Below, piece after piece: positions 47,884 to 61,605 of a DNA stretch of 64,000 nucleotides (positions are counted from its first letter, which is position 1; each line of letters opens with the position of its first letter). The position numbers were made by a program, and so were the translations under genes. Source of the DNA: Pseudomonadota bacterium (GTDB lineage Bacteria; Pseudomonadota; Gammaproteobacteria; Enterobacterales; Enterobacteriaceae); contig JAGTSE010000003.1 of the NCBI GenBank assembly GCA_018261615.1, positions 310,001 to 374,000 of the forward strand. The letters are read 5' to 3'. The notes beneath the pieces are model-generated. The model was not told the DNA's origin and ran no database searches. It was given only the letters and a program-made list of their open reading frames with translations.

Positions 47884-48447
47884 ATGATCCTGCTTATCGA
47901 TAATTACGACTCCTTCACCTGGAACCTGTATCAATACTTTTGCGAACTGGGCGCAAGGGTGGAGGTGAGGCGTAACGATGAGCTGGCGCTTGAGGATATT
48001 GCCGCGCTGGCACCGCAAAAAATCGTTATCTCGCCTGGCCCCTGTACGCCGGATGAGTCCGGTATTTCGCTGGAAGTTATTCGCCATTATGCAGGCAAAC
48101 TTCCTGTGCTGGGCGTCTGTCTTGGTCATCAGGCGATTGCCCAGGTCTTTGGCGCGACGATCGTCCGTGCGGCAAAAGTGATGCACGGCAAAACATCGCC
48201 CATTACCCATAACAACAGCGGCGTGTTTACCGGGCTTAATAATCCGTTAACTGTCACCCGTTACCATTCTTTGGTGATTGACCCGCCTACGCTACCCACC
48301 TGCTTTGAAGTAACCGCGCGTACGGAAAGCGGGGAAATAATGGGGATTCGTCATCGGCAGTGGGATCTGGAAGGCGTACAGTTTCACCCGGAAAGCATTC
48401 TTAGTGAGCAGGGCCACCAGTTACTGGAAAACTTCCTCAAACGGTGA
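47884..48447 (+). CDS. pabA: Aminodeoxychorismate synthase glutamine amidotransferase subunit
   Basis: 187 aa; [11 protein letters not shown] and HPES motifs. Confidence 0.98.
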   Translation: MILLIDNYDSFTWNLYQYFCELGARVEVRRNDELALEDIAALAPQKIVISPGPCTPDESGISLEVIRHYAGKLPVLGVCLGHQAIAQVFGATIVRAAKVMHGKTSPITHNNSGVFTGLNNPLTVTRYHSLVIDPPTLPTCFEVTARTESGEIMGIRHRQWDLEGVQFHPESILSEQGHQLLENFLKR

Positions 48448-48489
48448 TTTCTGGTTGCCATGCAGTGATTTTTTATGCATATTTCTTGA

Positions 48490-51844
<3,355 letters not shown>

Positions 51845-51871
51845 CGGGTAAACGATGCGCCGTTTTACGGA

Positions 51872-52504
51872 TTAACGTGTTCCGTATACCACGATGGTTT
51901 TACCGTGGGCGGAGATCAGGTTCTGATCTTCCAGCATTTTCAGGATGCGGCCGACAGTCTCACGGGAGCAACCAACGATTTGGCCAATCTCCTGGCGAGT
52001 GATTTTAATCTGCATGCCGTCCGGGTGAGTCATTGCGTCCGGCTGTTTTGCCAGGTTTAGCAGCGTCTGCGCGATACGGCCCGTTACGTCCAGGAACGCC
52101 AGGTTGCCGACTTTCTCCGAGGTCACCTGAAGGCGACGCGCCATCTGCGCGGAGAGGCGCATCAGAATATCCGGGTTCACCTGGATAAGCTGACGGAATT
52201 TTTTGTAGGAAATCTCGGCGACTTCACAAGCGGTCTTGGCGCGTACCCATGCACTACGCTCCTGACCTTCTTCGAATAAGCCCAGTTCACCGATAAAATC
52301 ACCCTGATTAAGGTAAGAAAGAATCATCTCTTTACCTTCCTCATCCTTGATTAGCACTGCCACTGAGCCTTTAACGATGTAGTACAACGTTTCCGCTTTT
52401 TCACCCTGGTGAATCAGCGTGCTCTTCGACGGGTACTTATGAATGTGGCAATGAGACAAGAACCATTCGAGAGTCGGGTCTGTTTGCGGTTTGCCAAGCA
52501 CCAT
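51872..52504 (-). CDS. crp: cAMP receptor protein
   Basis: 210 aa; essentially identical to E. coli CRP ([90 protein letters not shown]). Confidence 0.99.
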
Positions 52505-52815
52505 GCGCGGTTATCCTCTGTTATAAGCTGGCTCCGAAAGCGGGATGTAAGTTTCAGTCTGCTTCCGGGGTTGCAATCAAAGCTTCTCATGTCCTGAGAA
52601 GTGGGCCGTCAGCGTTATCTGCGGCCTCTAATCTACGATGTCATGCATACATGCGTAACATCCATTTATCTCTGTAGCATCCAGATTGTTTTAGCATAGG
52701 TTTTCACGCCTGTCTCCTGGTGTCTCGCTTCAGCATGACGCAGGTCGCCTTCCGTTGCGAGTTTTGTTATGTACGCGTAATCTGTGAAGAAAATTATTAC
52801 TCCGGAGTGAATAAA

Positions 52816-53220
52816 ATGCAGGCACGAGTGAAATGGGTTGAAGGGTTAACCTTCCTGGGTGAGTCCGCATCTGGCCACCAAATTCTGATGGACGGTAATT
52901 CCGGGGATAAAGCGCCAAGTCCGATGGAAATGGTGCTGATGGCGGCGGGCGGTTGCAGCGCAATTGACGTCGTTTCCATCTTGCAGAAAGGGCGCCATGA
53001 CGTAATCGACTGCGAAGTGAAGCTGACTTCTGAGCGACGTGAGGAAGCGCCGCGTCTGTTTACACATATCAATCTGCACTTTATCGTCACCGGTAAAGCG
53101 TTGAAAGACGCGGCGGTTTCCCGCGCTGTGGATCTGTCGGCGGAAAAATATTGTTCCGTTGCGTTGATGCTGGAGAAGGCTGTGAAGATCACCCACTCCT
53201 ACGAGGTTATTGAAGCCTGA
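52816..53220 (+). CDS. yhfA: OsmC family protein YhfA
   Basis: 134 aa; start MQARVKWVEGLTFLGESASGHQILMDG; divergent from crp. Confidence 0.95.
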   Translation: MQARVKWVEGLTFLGESASGHQILMDGNSGDKAPSPMEMVLMAAGGCSAIDVVSILQKGRHDVIDCEVKLTSERREEAPRLFTHINLHFIVTGKALKDAAVSRAVDLSAEKYCSVALMLEKAVKITHSYEVIEA

Positions 53221-53249
53221 TGTCCAGGCCCGGCGATCGGCTTGTCGGG

Positions 53250-54119
53250 CTACTTAATCTTTTTCCCTTCCATCAGCCGTTGCACCAGCGGCGTCATAAT
53301 CAGTTCCATCGCCAGCCCCATCTTGCCGCCCGGTACCACCAGCGTATCCATATGGGAAATAAACGAACCTTGCAGCATCGCCAACAGCCACGGGTAATCA
53401 ATGCCCTGCAAATTCTGGAAGTGAATGACCACAAAGCTTTCATCCAGCGACGGAATACCTTTTGCGGCGAAGGGGTTAGAAGTATCGACCGTCGGTACGC
53501 GCTGGAAGTTGATGTGCGTACGGGAAAATTGCGGGGTGATAAAGTTGATGTAATCTTCCATGGAGCGAACCACCGAATCCATCACCGCTTCACGGGAGTG
53601 CCCGCGTTCGCTGGTGTCGCGAATCATTTTCTGGATCCACTCCAGGTTGACGATCGGTACAACGCCAACCAGTAAATCAACATGCCGCGCCACGTCATTT
53701 TGCGGTGTCACTACACCGCCGTGCAGCCCTTCATAAAACAGCACGTCGGTGGGTTCGGGCAGCGGTTGCCAGGGTGTAAACGTTCCCGGCACCTGATTCC
53801 ACGGCACCGCTTCATCGTAGGTATGCAAATATTTACGCGTTTGCCCGGTTCCACTCTGGCCATATTCGCTAAAGGTTTGTTCGAGCAGACCAAAATCATT
53901 GGCATCCGGGCCAAAGTAACTGATATGCCGCCCAAGATCGCGGGCTTTGCGGATCGCCATATCCATTTCCGGACGGGTGAAGCGATGGAAGCTGTCACCT
54001 TCCACTTCTGCGGCATGCATATTGAGCTGGGCGAAGATTTTACGAAAGGCGACGCTGGTCGTGGTGGTTCCCGCGCCGCTGGAGCCAGTGACGGCGATGA
54101 CCGGATGTTTGGCGGACAT
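53250..54119 (-). CDS. prkB: Phosphoribulokinase-like protein PrkB
   Basis: 289 aa; GSSGAGTTTTS P-loop. Confidence 0.96.
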   Translation of the reverse strand: MSAKHPVIAVTGSSGAGTTTTSVAFRKIFAQLNMHAAEVEGDSFHRFTRPEMDMAIRKARDLGRHISYFGPDANDFGLLEQTFSEYGQSGTGQTRKYLHTYDEAVPWNQVPGTFTPWQPLPEPTDVLFYEGLHGGVVTPQNDVARHVDLLVGVVPIVNLEWIQKMIRDTSERGHSREAVMDSVVRSMEDYINFITPQFSRTHINFQRVPTVDTSNPFAAKGIPSLDESFVVIHFQNLQGIDYPWLLAMLQGSFISHMDTLVVPGGKMGLAMELIMTPLVQRLMEGKKIK

Positions 54120-54174
54120 AGCAACTCCCTGAATAAAACTGTGTTTGCAATATAGTCAGCCGCCATCTACCCGG

Positions 54175-54393
54175 TTAATCGTGGAACTGCCCCCGCGGCA
54201 TAATATTTACCGTCTCGTGCAGCTCTGACCACACCAGTACAGCTTCACCGCGTTGCAGTTGACGTTTAACGTCAGCGACCTTTTGTTCTAGCGAACGTTC
54301 ATGTTCACCATAATCGGTGCCTTCGCGCAAGACAAAGCTCTCAATCAGATTGTTCAGCGTGTCGTCGTCAATCTCTTGCCAGGGAATAATCAT
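54175..54393 (-). CDS. yheU: UPF0270 protein YheU
   Basis: 72 aa; start [32 protein letters not shown]. Confidence 0.95.
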   Translation of the reverse strand: MIIPWQEIDDDTLNNLIESFVLREGTDYGEHERSLEQKVADVKRQLQRGEAVLVWSELHETVNIMPRGQFHD

Positions 54394-55409
54394 GATGTTC
54401 TCAGCCAGGTGGAAAGCCAGTCCGGAATGCGTTTTTCCAGCCACATTTCTGGTCGGCGCAGCGTACCGCCGACAAACCCGACATGGCCGCCGTGTTCAGT
54501 CAGTTGGTACTCAATATTCGGCGGTAAATGTTCAGCATCCGGGATGACGTTGTGATCCATAAATGGATCGTCTTTGGCGTGAATGATCAGCGTCGGTTTG
54601 CGGATCAGCGGCAACTGCGGCATGGCGCTACAGCGGCGATAGTAATCCAGCGCATCAGCAAAGCCGTGAATTTTGGCGGTGATCAGATCGTCAAACTCGC
54701 GGATACGCCGCACTTTCCGCAGCGCTGACAGCGTCGTCGGTAGCGAGCCGGGGTAGGCTCTTAATTTGCGTGCGGCGTTCGCTTTCAGCAAATTCAGCAG
54801 GTAACGCTGATAGAAGCGGGAAAACCCTTTTTCCATGTGATAGCTGCACGCTTCCAGCATCAATGGCGCAGAGACGATCACGGCTGCATCAACGGGAAGA
54901 GAATCATCGGCTTTGGCCAGCAAACAACCGAGCATATTGCCGCCCAGCGAATAACCGACTGCCGCGGTCGGCGCCGGGCCGAAGGTTTCTGTTAGCCAGC
55001 GTAAAAACCAGGTGCCATCTTCGGTTTCGCCGGAGTGATAGATGCGGTTCAGGCGGTTGGGAATGCCGCTACACCCGCGAAAATGCATTACCACGCCCAG
55101 CCAGCCGCGCTCTTTTGCCGCATGGATCAGGCCATGCGCATACGGGCTGTGCAGGCTACCTTCCAGGCCGTGAAACACAACCAGGCGCGGTTTGTGTTTT
55201 GCCTGCCCGGGCTCTTCACTCCAGGCGAGATCGACGAAGTCTCCGTCCGGCAACTCCAGACGCTGCCACCAGGGATCAAACTGTAAGCGGCGGCGTAGAA
55301 TGCGAGGCAGCATCGTTTGTAGATGCGGATTCCGCGCACCCGGCATCGGATGAAAGTTATGCGAATCTTCCTGATTTTCAAGAATATTTGCAGGTGTAAT
55401 ATCTGCCAT
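54390..55409 (-). CDS. yheT: Alpha/beta hydrolase YheT
   Basis: 339 aa; [10 protein letters not shown] nucleophile elbow; close to E. coli YheT. Confidence 0.95.
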   Translation of the reverse strand: MADITPANILENQEDSHNFHPMPGARNPHLQTMLPRILRRRLQFDPWWQRLELPDGDFVDLAWSEEPGQAKHKPRLVVFHGLEGSLHSPYAHGLIHAAKERGWLGVVMHFRGCSGIPNRLNRIYHSGETEDGTWFLRWLTETFGPAPTAAVGYSLGGNMLGCLLAKADDSLPVDAAVIVSAPLMLEACSYHMEKGFSRFYQRYLLNLLKANAARKLRAYPGSLPTTLSALRKVRRIREFDDLITAKIHGFADALDYYRRCSAMPQLPLIRKPTLIIHAKDDPFMDHNVIPDAEHLPPNIEYQLTEHGGHVGFVGGTLRRPEMWLEKRIPDWLSTWLRTS

Positions 55410-55586
55410 CGTGTTAAATCATCTCAATGAATTGACGTTTATTATACTTGCGAATATTTACGCTGTTTAATACTTTGCTGCTGTTGTACCGTACTACGCT
55501 CCAGGGACAGCCTTATAACGATTTAATAAATCAGCAATTTCATTCCAGTATTGCTGTCCGCTTTTTACTCATTGAGGACTCATTGG

Positions 55587-56711
55587 ATGACGGAAAATAC
55601 CTCGCTTGACCTTGCGGCGCCACAGCAACTCAATCAGGCAATTAACGACTTACCCGGCAGTGAAAATTTAACCCCGGCCGAGCAAACGCAAATCCAGAAT
55701 ATCGTTGAAGAAATTAATATTAACGATCCAGTGTTCTCGCTGGCCTTTGGTGCCAAAACCATGAACAGCATCTCGCAGTTTTCTGAATCGTTGATGCAGG
55801 AAGTTCGGGCGAAAGATGCTGGTGTGATTGGCGTACAGTTGACCGATCTCCTGATGAAAATCAAACAGGTAGATATCAGCGCCTTCGAGCAAAAACCGGG
55901 TTTCCTCGCATCACTACCACTGCTGGGATCGTTGTTTAATCGCATCGAGCGTACCATGCTGGAGTACCAGACGCTGGCGAAGCAGGTAGATACCATCACC
56001 GCAAAGCTGAATGACGCGATGGTTGATCTGCTGCGCAATATCTCGGTTCTTGAGATCCTCTTTGATCGTAACCGCGATGTTTTTCAGCAAATTACGCTGC
56101 ATATTATTGCCGGTAAGCAAAAGCTGGAGCAGATCAAACAAAACGAATTACCCGCTTTGCAGGCGCAGGCGGCAACCGATCCGATGAACGCACAGCGCCT
56201 TCGGGATCTATTGGAGGGCATTCAGCGCTTTGAGCGTCGTCTGCATGATTTGATGCTGTCGCGTACCATTGCGATGCAGTCCGCGCCGCAAATCCGCCTG
56301 ATGCAAAGTAACAGCCAGTCCCTGGCGGAAAAGATCCAGAGCAGTATTCTTTCCACTATTCCAGTCTGGAAGAGCCAGATTGCGCTGTCGATGTCGTTAC
56401 AGACTCAGCGCCAGGCGGCGAAGCTGCAAAAAGATGTTGCTGATACAACCAACGACTTACTGCGCCGCAATGCGGAAATGCTGCAAACCGGAACGCTGGA
56501 AACGGCGCGTGAAGTGGAGCGCTCAGTGGTGGATATCGAAACCCTGCGTGATGTGCAGTCGCGGTTGCTCAGCACTATTGAAGATTCGGTGAAGATTGCC
56601 AGCGATGCGCGTCAGCGCAGAGCCGAGGTAGAAAAAGAGTTGGTCACTATGGAAAACGATCTGCGCAGCCGCCTCGCATCTATTGCTAACGGCGCGGTGC
56701 GTCAGCAGTAA
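55587..56711 (+). CDS. TelA/KlaA family (toxic anion resistance) protein
   Basis: 374 aa helical protein; sequence such as LTDLLMKIKQVDISAFEQ...GSLFNRIERTMLEYQTLAKQVDTI...RNRDVFQQITLHIIAGKQKLEQ...IRLMQSNSQSLAEKIQSSILSTIPVWKSQI is typical of the TelA family. Confidence 0.88.
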   Translation: MTENTSLDLAAPQQLNQAINDLPGSENLTPAEQTQIQNIVEEININDPVFSLAFGAKTMNSISQFSESLMQEVRAKDAGVIGVQLTDLLMKIKQVDISAFEQKPGFLASLPLLGSLFNRIERTMLEYQTLAKQVDTITAKLNDAMVDLLRNISVLEILFDRNRDVFQQITLHIIAGKQKLEQIKQNELPALQAQAATDPMNAQRLRDLLEGIQRFERRLHDLMLSRTIAMQSAPQIRLMQSNSQSLAEKIQSSILSTIPVWKSQIALSMSLQTQRQAAKLQKDVADTTNDLLRRNAEMLQTGTLETAREVERSVVDIETLRDVQSRLLSTIEDSVKIASDARQRRAEVEKELVTMENDLRSRLASIANGAVRQQ

Positions 56712-56726
56712 GGCGGGAGAAAGACG

Positions 56727-57710
56727 ATGTTCGAAAAATTAGGAATGCGGCTGGATGCTATTTACAGCAAGCGTTTGAATCGGATCGCTCTCCAGTTTTT
56801 TATGTTTTTCCTTGGAGCGATGTATTCCGCCTATTTTGCTCCACACGCCACGCAGACTAATACAGAACTGGGTAGTAAAGCTGGTGAGCTAGAAGCTAGC
56901 TTCGCCGTGTTGGATTGGTTTTGTTTTATTCTGCTCTGCCGCACATTGTTTTTCGATCGTGTCGCGTTTGCAATGGGAGCGCTGGCAGGGTTTTGCTGGC
57001 TTTTTGTGGGCGATGCGGTAGCGCTGCCATGCTGGGCAGGAACAATGGCGCTGTTGGTGCATATCTACAGAAGCAGCTGGAGCAAACTGGGTAAAATCCA
57101 CGTCTGGTACCTGTTTTTATGGTTCTCGGTCGCGTTGAAATATGGCTCGATCTATGAATACACCGCACATCCTGTTTACCTGACGCTGTTTGCCTTGTTA
57201 TTTGCCGGATACCTCCTGTACGAGCAGGCGTTGAAAGTTATCGCCCGCCGGCAACAGGCCCGGTTGGCAATGCTTGCTGAAGCAGAAAGAGAGAAAGAAA
57301 AGCTTGCTGATTTGGATAAAGTGCTGGTGCAGCGTATATCTCGTCTGGAACAAATCAGCGATCTGCCCGGGCCGCTACTGGTCGAGCTTGCGCAAATCAT
57401 TCATTCGGCGCAGCAGATTGTGGTGTGCATGAAGACGGACAAGCGGGATGAAGTGCCCGGCCGGAGATTTTTGGACCGCTACTTGCCTGGTGTTGAAATG
57501 ATCGTGACGCAGGGGCAGTCCCTTTCAAAGCAGTTGGTAGACGATGCGTTGCGCCAAAAAACAACAGAAGATCAACTGGATATGTTGACTCGCTTAAGAA
57601 GTGCTTTTCATCAGCAGCATCAGGCGCTGCAGGAAAACGACACGGACGATTTTGATTCAGAGCTCAGAACCCTGGACAAGCTCCTGAAAACAGACGGCTA
57701 TGTGAAATAA
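56727..57710 (+). CDS. Membrane protein with C-terminal coiled-coil domain, XpaC-like (tentative)
   Basis: 327 aa; several predicted TM segments in residues ~20-165 followed by a charged helical domain; 15 bp downstream of the telA-like gene. XpaC/5-bromo-4-chloroindolyl phosphate hydrolysis family assignment rests on context and architecture. Confidence 0.6.
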   Translation: MFEKLGMRLDAIYSKRLNRIALQFFMFFLGAMYSAYFAPHATQTNTELGSKAGELEASFAVLDWFCFILLCRTLFFDRVAFAMGALAGFCWLFVGDAVALPCWAGTMALLVHIYRSSWSKLGKIHVWYLFLWFSVALKYGSIYEYTAHPVYLTLFALLFAGYLLYEQALKVIARRQQARLAMLAEAEREKEKLADLDKVLVQRISRLEQISDLPGPLLVELAQIIHSAQQIVVCMKTDKRDEVPGRRFLDRYLPGVEMIVTQGQSLSKQLVDDALRQKTTEDQLDMLTRLRSAFHQQHQALQENDTDDFDSELRTLDKLLKTDGYVK

Positions 57711-57716
57711 AAGCGC

Positions 57717-57752
57717 GCCTGCTCTCGCAATAGCTTGGGCAGGCTTTTTTTT
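57717..57752 (+). terminator. Rho-independent terminator after the TelA/XpaC-like pair
   Basis: GCCTGC...GCAGGC stem followed by TTTTTTTT. Confidence 0.75.
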
Positions 57753-57898
57753 CTGCCGTCACACACTCCCATCCCCCGCGCCATAATACTTTTCTTATCC
57801 GGCGAAACTGATCCACATCACAGATTATTTCGTTGATTATTACTCTCAGGCTAATGATTTCATCGCCTCCTTAATTGATGCCTTTCTCAGCAAAGCGC

Positions 57899-57914
57899 AC
57901 ACTGAATTCAGTGT
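57899..57914. promoter_or_regulatory. 16-bp perfect palindrome upstream of mdcA, possible operator
   Basis: ACACTGAATTCAGTGT, about 40 bp upstream of the mdcA start codon. Confidence 0.45.
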
Positions 57915-57954
57915 TAAGCAAGTCAAAATGATTAGCTGAATCAGGAGGTTAGTA

Positions 57955-59610
57955 ATGTTATCTGGGCAAACGCCAGCACAGGTATGGAACACGCGGCGCA
58001 GCGAGAAACAGCGTCGTCTGGCGTCCATTCCCGTGCAGGGCAAGGTACTGCCGACCAGCGACCTTGTCGCCATGCTGGAAAAACTGATCGCTCCCGGCGA
58101 CCGTGTCGTTCTCGAAGGGAACAACCAAAAGCAGGCGGATTTTCTCTCCCGCTCGCTGGCTGAAGTCAATCCGCAGAAAGTGCACGACCTGCATATGATT
58201 ATGCCGAGCGTCGGCCGTAGCGAACATCTTGATATCTTCGAAAAAGGCATCGCCCACAAGCTCGATTTCTCCTTCTCCGGTACGCAGAGCCTGCGTATTT
58301 CGCAGCTACTGGAGGATGGCCTGTTGGAAATCGGCGCCATCCACACTTACATCGAACTTTATTCCCGTCTGTACGTCGACCTGTGCCCGAATGTGGCGCT
58401 GATCGCCGGTTACAAAGCCGACCGTAAAGGTAACCTCTACACCGGCCCAAGTACCGAAGATACGCCAGCGCTGGTGGAAGCTGCCGCATTCCGCGATGGC
58501 ATTGTTATTGCCCAGGTCAATGAACTGGTGGATGACGAATGCGATCTGCCGCGCGTCGATATCCCTGGCTCGTGGATTGATTACGTGGTGGTGGCGGACA
58601 AACCGTTCTTTATCGAACCGCTATTTACCCGCGATCCGCGTCTGATCAAGCAAGAACACATCCTGATGGCGATGATGGCGATCAAAGGCATCTACGCAGA
58701 GCATCAGGTGCAGTCGCTGAACCACGGTATCGGTTTCAATACGGCGGCGATTGAACTGCTGCTGCCGACCTACGGCGAACAGCTCGGCCTGAAAGGCAAA
58801 ATCTGTAAACACTGGACGCTGAACCCGCATCCGACGCTGATCCCGGCGATTGAGAGCGGTTGGGTGGAAAGCGTGCACTGCTTCGGTGGCGAGCTGGGGA
58901 TGGAAGAGTATATCCGCGCTCGCCCGGACGTGTTCTTCACGGGTTCTGATGGTTCAATGCGTTCCAACCGGGCGTTCTGCCAGTTAGCAGGCCAGTACGC
59001 GGTGGATATGTTTATCGGCTCCACATTGCAGGTTGATGGCCTGGCGAACTCCTCCACGGTAACTCGTGGTCGTCTCTCCGGTTTCGGCGGCGCGCCTAAT
59101 ATGGGGCATGACCCGCACGGTCGTCGCCATGCGACGCCTGCCTGGCTGAACATGATCACCGAACCGGATCCGATGCAACGCGGTAAAAAACTGGTCGTGC
59201 AGATGGTCGAAACCTTCCAGGCCGGAGCGAAACCGACTTTTGTGGAAAAACTTGACGCTGTTGAAGTGGCGAATACCTCCGGCATGCCGCTGGCGCCCGT
59301 CATGATCTATGGCGATGACGTTACTCACGTGCTGACCGAAGAGGGGATTGCTTACCTCTATCGTGCGGAAAGCATCGAAGAGCGCCGTGCGATGGTAGCG
59401 GCGGTGGCTGGCATCACCGATATCGGTCTGGGTGTTGATGCCAAACGTGTGGCGCAACTTCGTCAGAGTGGCAAAGTGGTTTACCCGGAAGATATGGGCA
59501 TTCGTCGTACTGATGCCACCCGTTCGTTGCTGGCAGCCAGCAGCGTGGCGGACCTGGTCGAATGGTCCGGTGGCCTTTACAACCCACCTGCGAAATTCCG
59601 GAGCTGGTGA
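57955..59610 (+). CDS. mdcA: Malonate decarboxylase alpha subunit (acetyl-S-ACP:malonate ACP transferase)
   Basis: 551 aa; first gene of an intact mdc cluster, preceded by an AGGAGG RBS. Confidence 0.95.
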   Translation: MLSGQTPAQVWNTRRSEKQRRLASIPVQGKVLPTSDLVAMLEKLIAPGDRVVLEGNNQKQADFLSRSLAEVNPQKVHDLHMIMPSVGRSEHLDIFEKGIAHKLDFSFSGTQSLRISQLLEDGLLEIGAIHTYIELYSRLYVDLCPNVALIAGYKADRKGNLYTGPSTEDTPALVEAAAFRDGIVIAQVNELVDDECDLPRVDIPGSWIDYVVVADKPFFIEPLFTRDPRLIKQEHILMAMMAIKGIYAEHQVQSLNHGIGFNTAAIELLLPTYGEQLGLKGKICKHWTLNPHPTLIPAIESGWVESVHCFGGELGMEEYIRARPDVFFTGSDGSMRSNRAFCQLAGQYAVDMFIGSTLQVDGLANSSTVTRGRLSGFGGAPNMGHDPHGRRHATPAWLNMITEPDPMQRGKKLVVQMVETFQAGAKPTFVEKLDAVEVANTSGMPLAPVMIYGDDVTHVLTEEGIAYLYRAESIEERRAMVAAVAGITDIGLGVDAKRVAQLRQSGKVVYPEDMGIRRTDATRSLLAASSVADLVEWSGGLYNPPAKFRSW

Positions 59611-60467
59611 TGAAACTTCTGTCACGGATTGAAGCTGAAGGCGGTGCCGATTGGCTGGCGCGAGCTGCCACACAGAGTCTGATTGACGAAGCACGATTAA
59701 GCCCCAAGCCCGGTCTGGTGGACAGTCGGGGGAACGGCGCGCATCACGATTTAACGCTTGAACTGATGGAGCGTTCCGCGCACAGCCTGACCCCCACGTT
59801 TCAGGCGCTGGCGCAACAGAGCTGGTTACGGCCGGTGGATGTGGCGCTCAGACAAACCATCGGGCGTTTGGGCCGCGAAGGCGAGCAGCAAATGATGGCG
59901 GCAACTGGCGGCGTGAATACGCACCGTGGCGCGATTTGGGCTCTGGGGCTGCTGGTCAGCGCTGTCGCCATGCTCGGCGGCAACGGCTCTGCTGAGGCGA
60001 TTACCGCCACCGCCGCAAAGCTGGCGCAACTGCCGGATGTGGCAGCGCCGAAAGTGTTCAGTAAAGGGCTGCGTGCTACCCACCGTTACAGGGTGCCCGG
60101 CGCGCGCGAAGAAGCGCAGCAGGCCTTTCCGCACATCATGAAGCTGGCACTGCCGCAGTTGCAGCAAAGCCGACAGCGTGGCGGCAGTGAAACTGCCGCA
60201 CGGCTGGATGCGTTGATGGCGATCATGACCTCGCTCAGCGACACCTGTGTTTTATCGCGCGCCGGTCTGGACGGGCTGGAGACGATGCGCGAAGGCGCAC
60301 GGAATGTGTTGCAGGCAGGCGGGGTTGCCCATCCGCACGGCTGGCAAGCGCTGGCTGACCTCGACAGGCAAATGCTGGCGCTGAACGCTTCACCCGGCGG
60401 CGCGGCGGATTTACTGGCCGCCGCACTGTTTCTCGATCGCCTGACCATGCCTTATTTAGCGAATTAA
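59610..60467 (+). CDS. mdcB: Triphosphoribosyl-dephospho-CoA synthase MdcB
   Basis: Start MKLLSRIEAEGGADWLARAATQSLIDEARLSPKPGLVDSRGNGAHHDL (CitG/MdcB family signature). Confidence 0.95.
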   Translation: MKLLSRIEAEGGADWLARAATQSLIDEARLSPKPGLVDSRGNGAHHDLTLELMERSAHSLTPTFQALAQQSWLRPVDVALRQTIGRLGREGEQQMMAATGGVNTHRGAIWALGLLVSAVAMLGGNGSAEAITATAAKLAQLPDVAAPKVFSKGLRATHRYRVPGAREEAQQAFPHIMKLALPQLQQSRQRGGSETAARLDALMAIMTSLSDTCVLSRAGLDGLETMREGARNVLQAGGVAHPHGWQALADLDRQMLALNASPGGAADLLAAALFLDRLTMPYLAN

Positions 60468-60476
60468 GAGGAAGTT

Positions 60477-60776
60477 ATGGAACATATCACGATCACTGTG
60501 CCTGCCGGCCGCGTATTGCGCGGTAAAGCGCTGGCTGGCGTTGTGGGCTCCGGGGATATGGAGGTGTTATTCACCGCCAACCAGGGGCAGACACTGACAA
60601 TCGATATCACCACCTCCGTGGACAACAGCCGTGGACGTTGGGAAGCGCTGTTCACCCGTCTGGGACTGGTCAGCACGCTGCCTGCCGGCCAGCTTATGAT
60701 TCACGATTTCGGCGCGACGCCCGGTGTGGCTCGCATCCGTATCGAACAGGTATTCGAAGAGGTGAGCTATGCGTGA
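60477..60776 (+). CDS. mdcC: Malonate decarboxylase acyl carrier protein (delta subunit)
   Basis: 99 aa; GVVGSGDMEVLF motif at the prosthetic-group serine region. Confidence 0.94.
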   Translation: MEHITITVPAGRVLRGKALAGVVGSGDMEVLFTANQGQTLTIDITTSVDNSRGRWEALFTRLGLVSTLPAGQLMIHDFGATPGVARIRIEQVFEEVSYA

Positions 60777-61605
60777 CGATCGCAGTTTTATCGAACTCAA
60801 AGCGCGTCAGCGTGCGCAGGCGCTGCTGGATGAAGGCAGTTACCGCGAACTGTTGGATCCATTCGCGGGCATTATCTCCCCGTGGTTAGGGCCGCAGGGC
60901 ATTGTTCCGCAGGCGGATGACGGCATGGTTGTCGCTAAAGGCACCATCAATGGTCAACCGGCTGTCGTCGTGGCAATTGAAGGCGCATTCCAGGGCGGCA
61001 GCATGGGTGAAGTCTCCGGCGCGAAAATGGCGGCGGCGCTGGAACTGGCGGCAGAAGATAACCGCAAAGGGCTCCCGACGCAGGCTGTTCTGTGCCTTGA
61101 AACTGGCGGCGTACGTTTGCAGGAGGCCAACCTCGGGCTGGCGGCGATCGCCGATATTCATGCGGCGATCGTTGACCTGCGTCGCTATACCCCGGTGGTG
61201 GGCATTGTTGCCGGTACAGTGGGTTGCTTTGGCGGAATGTCTATCGCCGCCGCGCTGTGCAGCTATCTGATTGTTACCCGCGAAGCGCGTCTTGGTCTGA
61301 ACGGCCCACAGGTAATTGAGCAGGAAGCGGGGATTGAAGAGTACGACTCCCGCGACCGTCCGTTTATCTGGAGCATGACCGGCGGTGAAGTTCGTTATCG
61401 CAGCGGGCTGGTGGATGCGCTAGTCGGCGACGGCGTGAACGCGGTGAAAAACGCGATGAATGACGCCATTGCCAAAGGTGTTCCGGCGAAACACCGCACC
61501 GATAACTACGACGATTATCTGCAACGTCTGACCCGGTTCGACACCCGTAAACAAGCGGATGCAGAACAGATCAACGCCTTATTTGCCGGGGAGGGTAAAG
61601 CATGA
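60769..61605 (+). CDS. mdcD: Malonate decarboxylase beta subunit
   Basis: 278 aa crotonase/carboxyltransferase fold; GTVGCFGGMSIAAALCSYLIVT. Confidence 0.94.
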   Translation: MRDDRSFIELKARQRAQALLDEGSYRELLDPFAGIISPWLGPQGIVPQADDGMVVAKGTINGQPAVVVAIEGAFQGGSMGEVSGAKMAAALELAAEDNRKGLPTQAVLCLETGGVRLQEANLGLAAIADIHAAIVDLRRYTPVVGIVAGTVGCFGGMSIAAALCSYLIVTREARLGLNGPQVIEQEAGIEEYDSRDRPFIWSMTGGEVRYRSGLVDALVGDGVNAVKNAMNDAIAKGVPAKHRTDNYDDYLQRLTRFDTRKQADAEQINALFAGEGKA

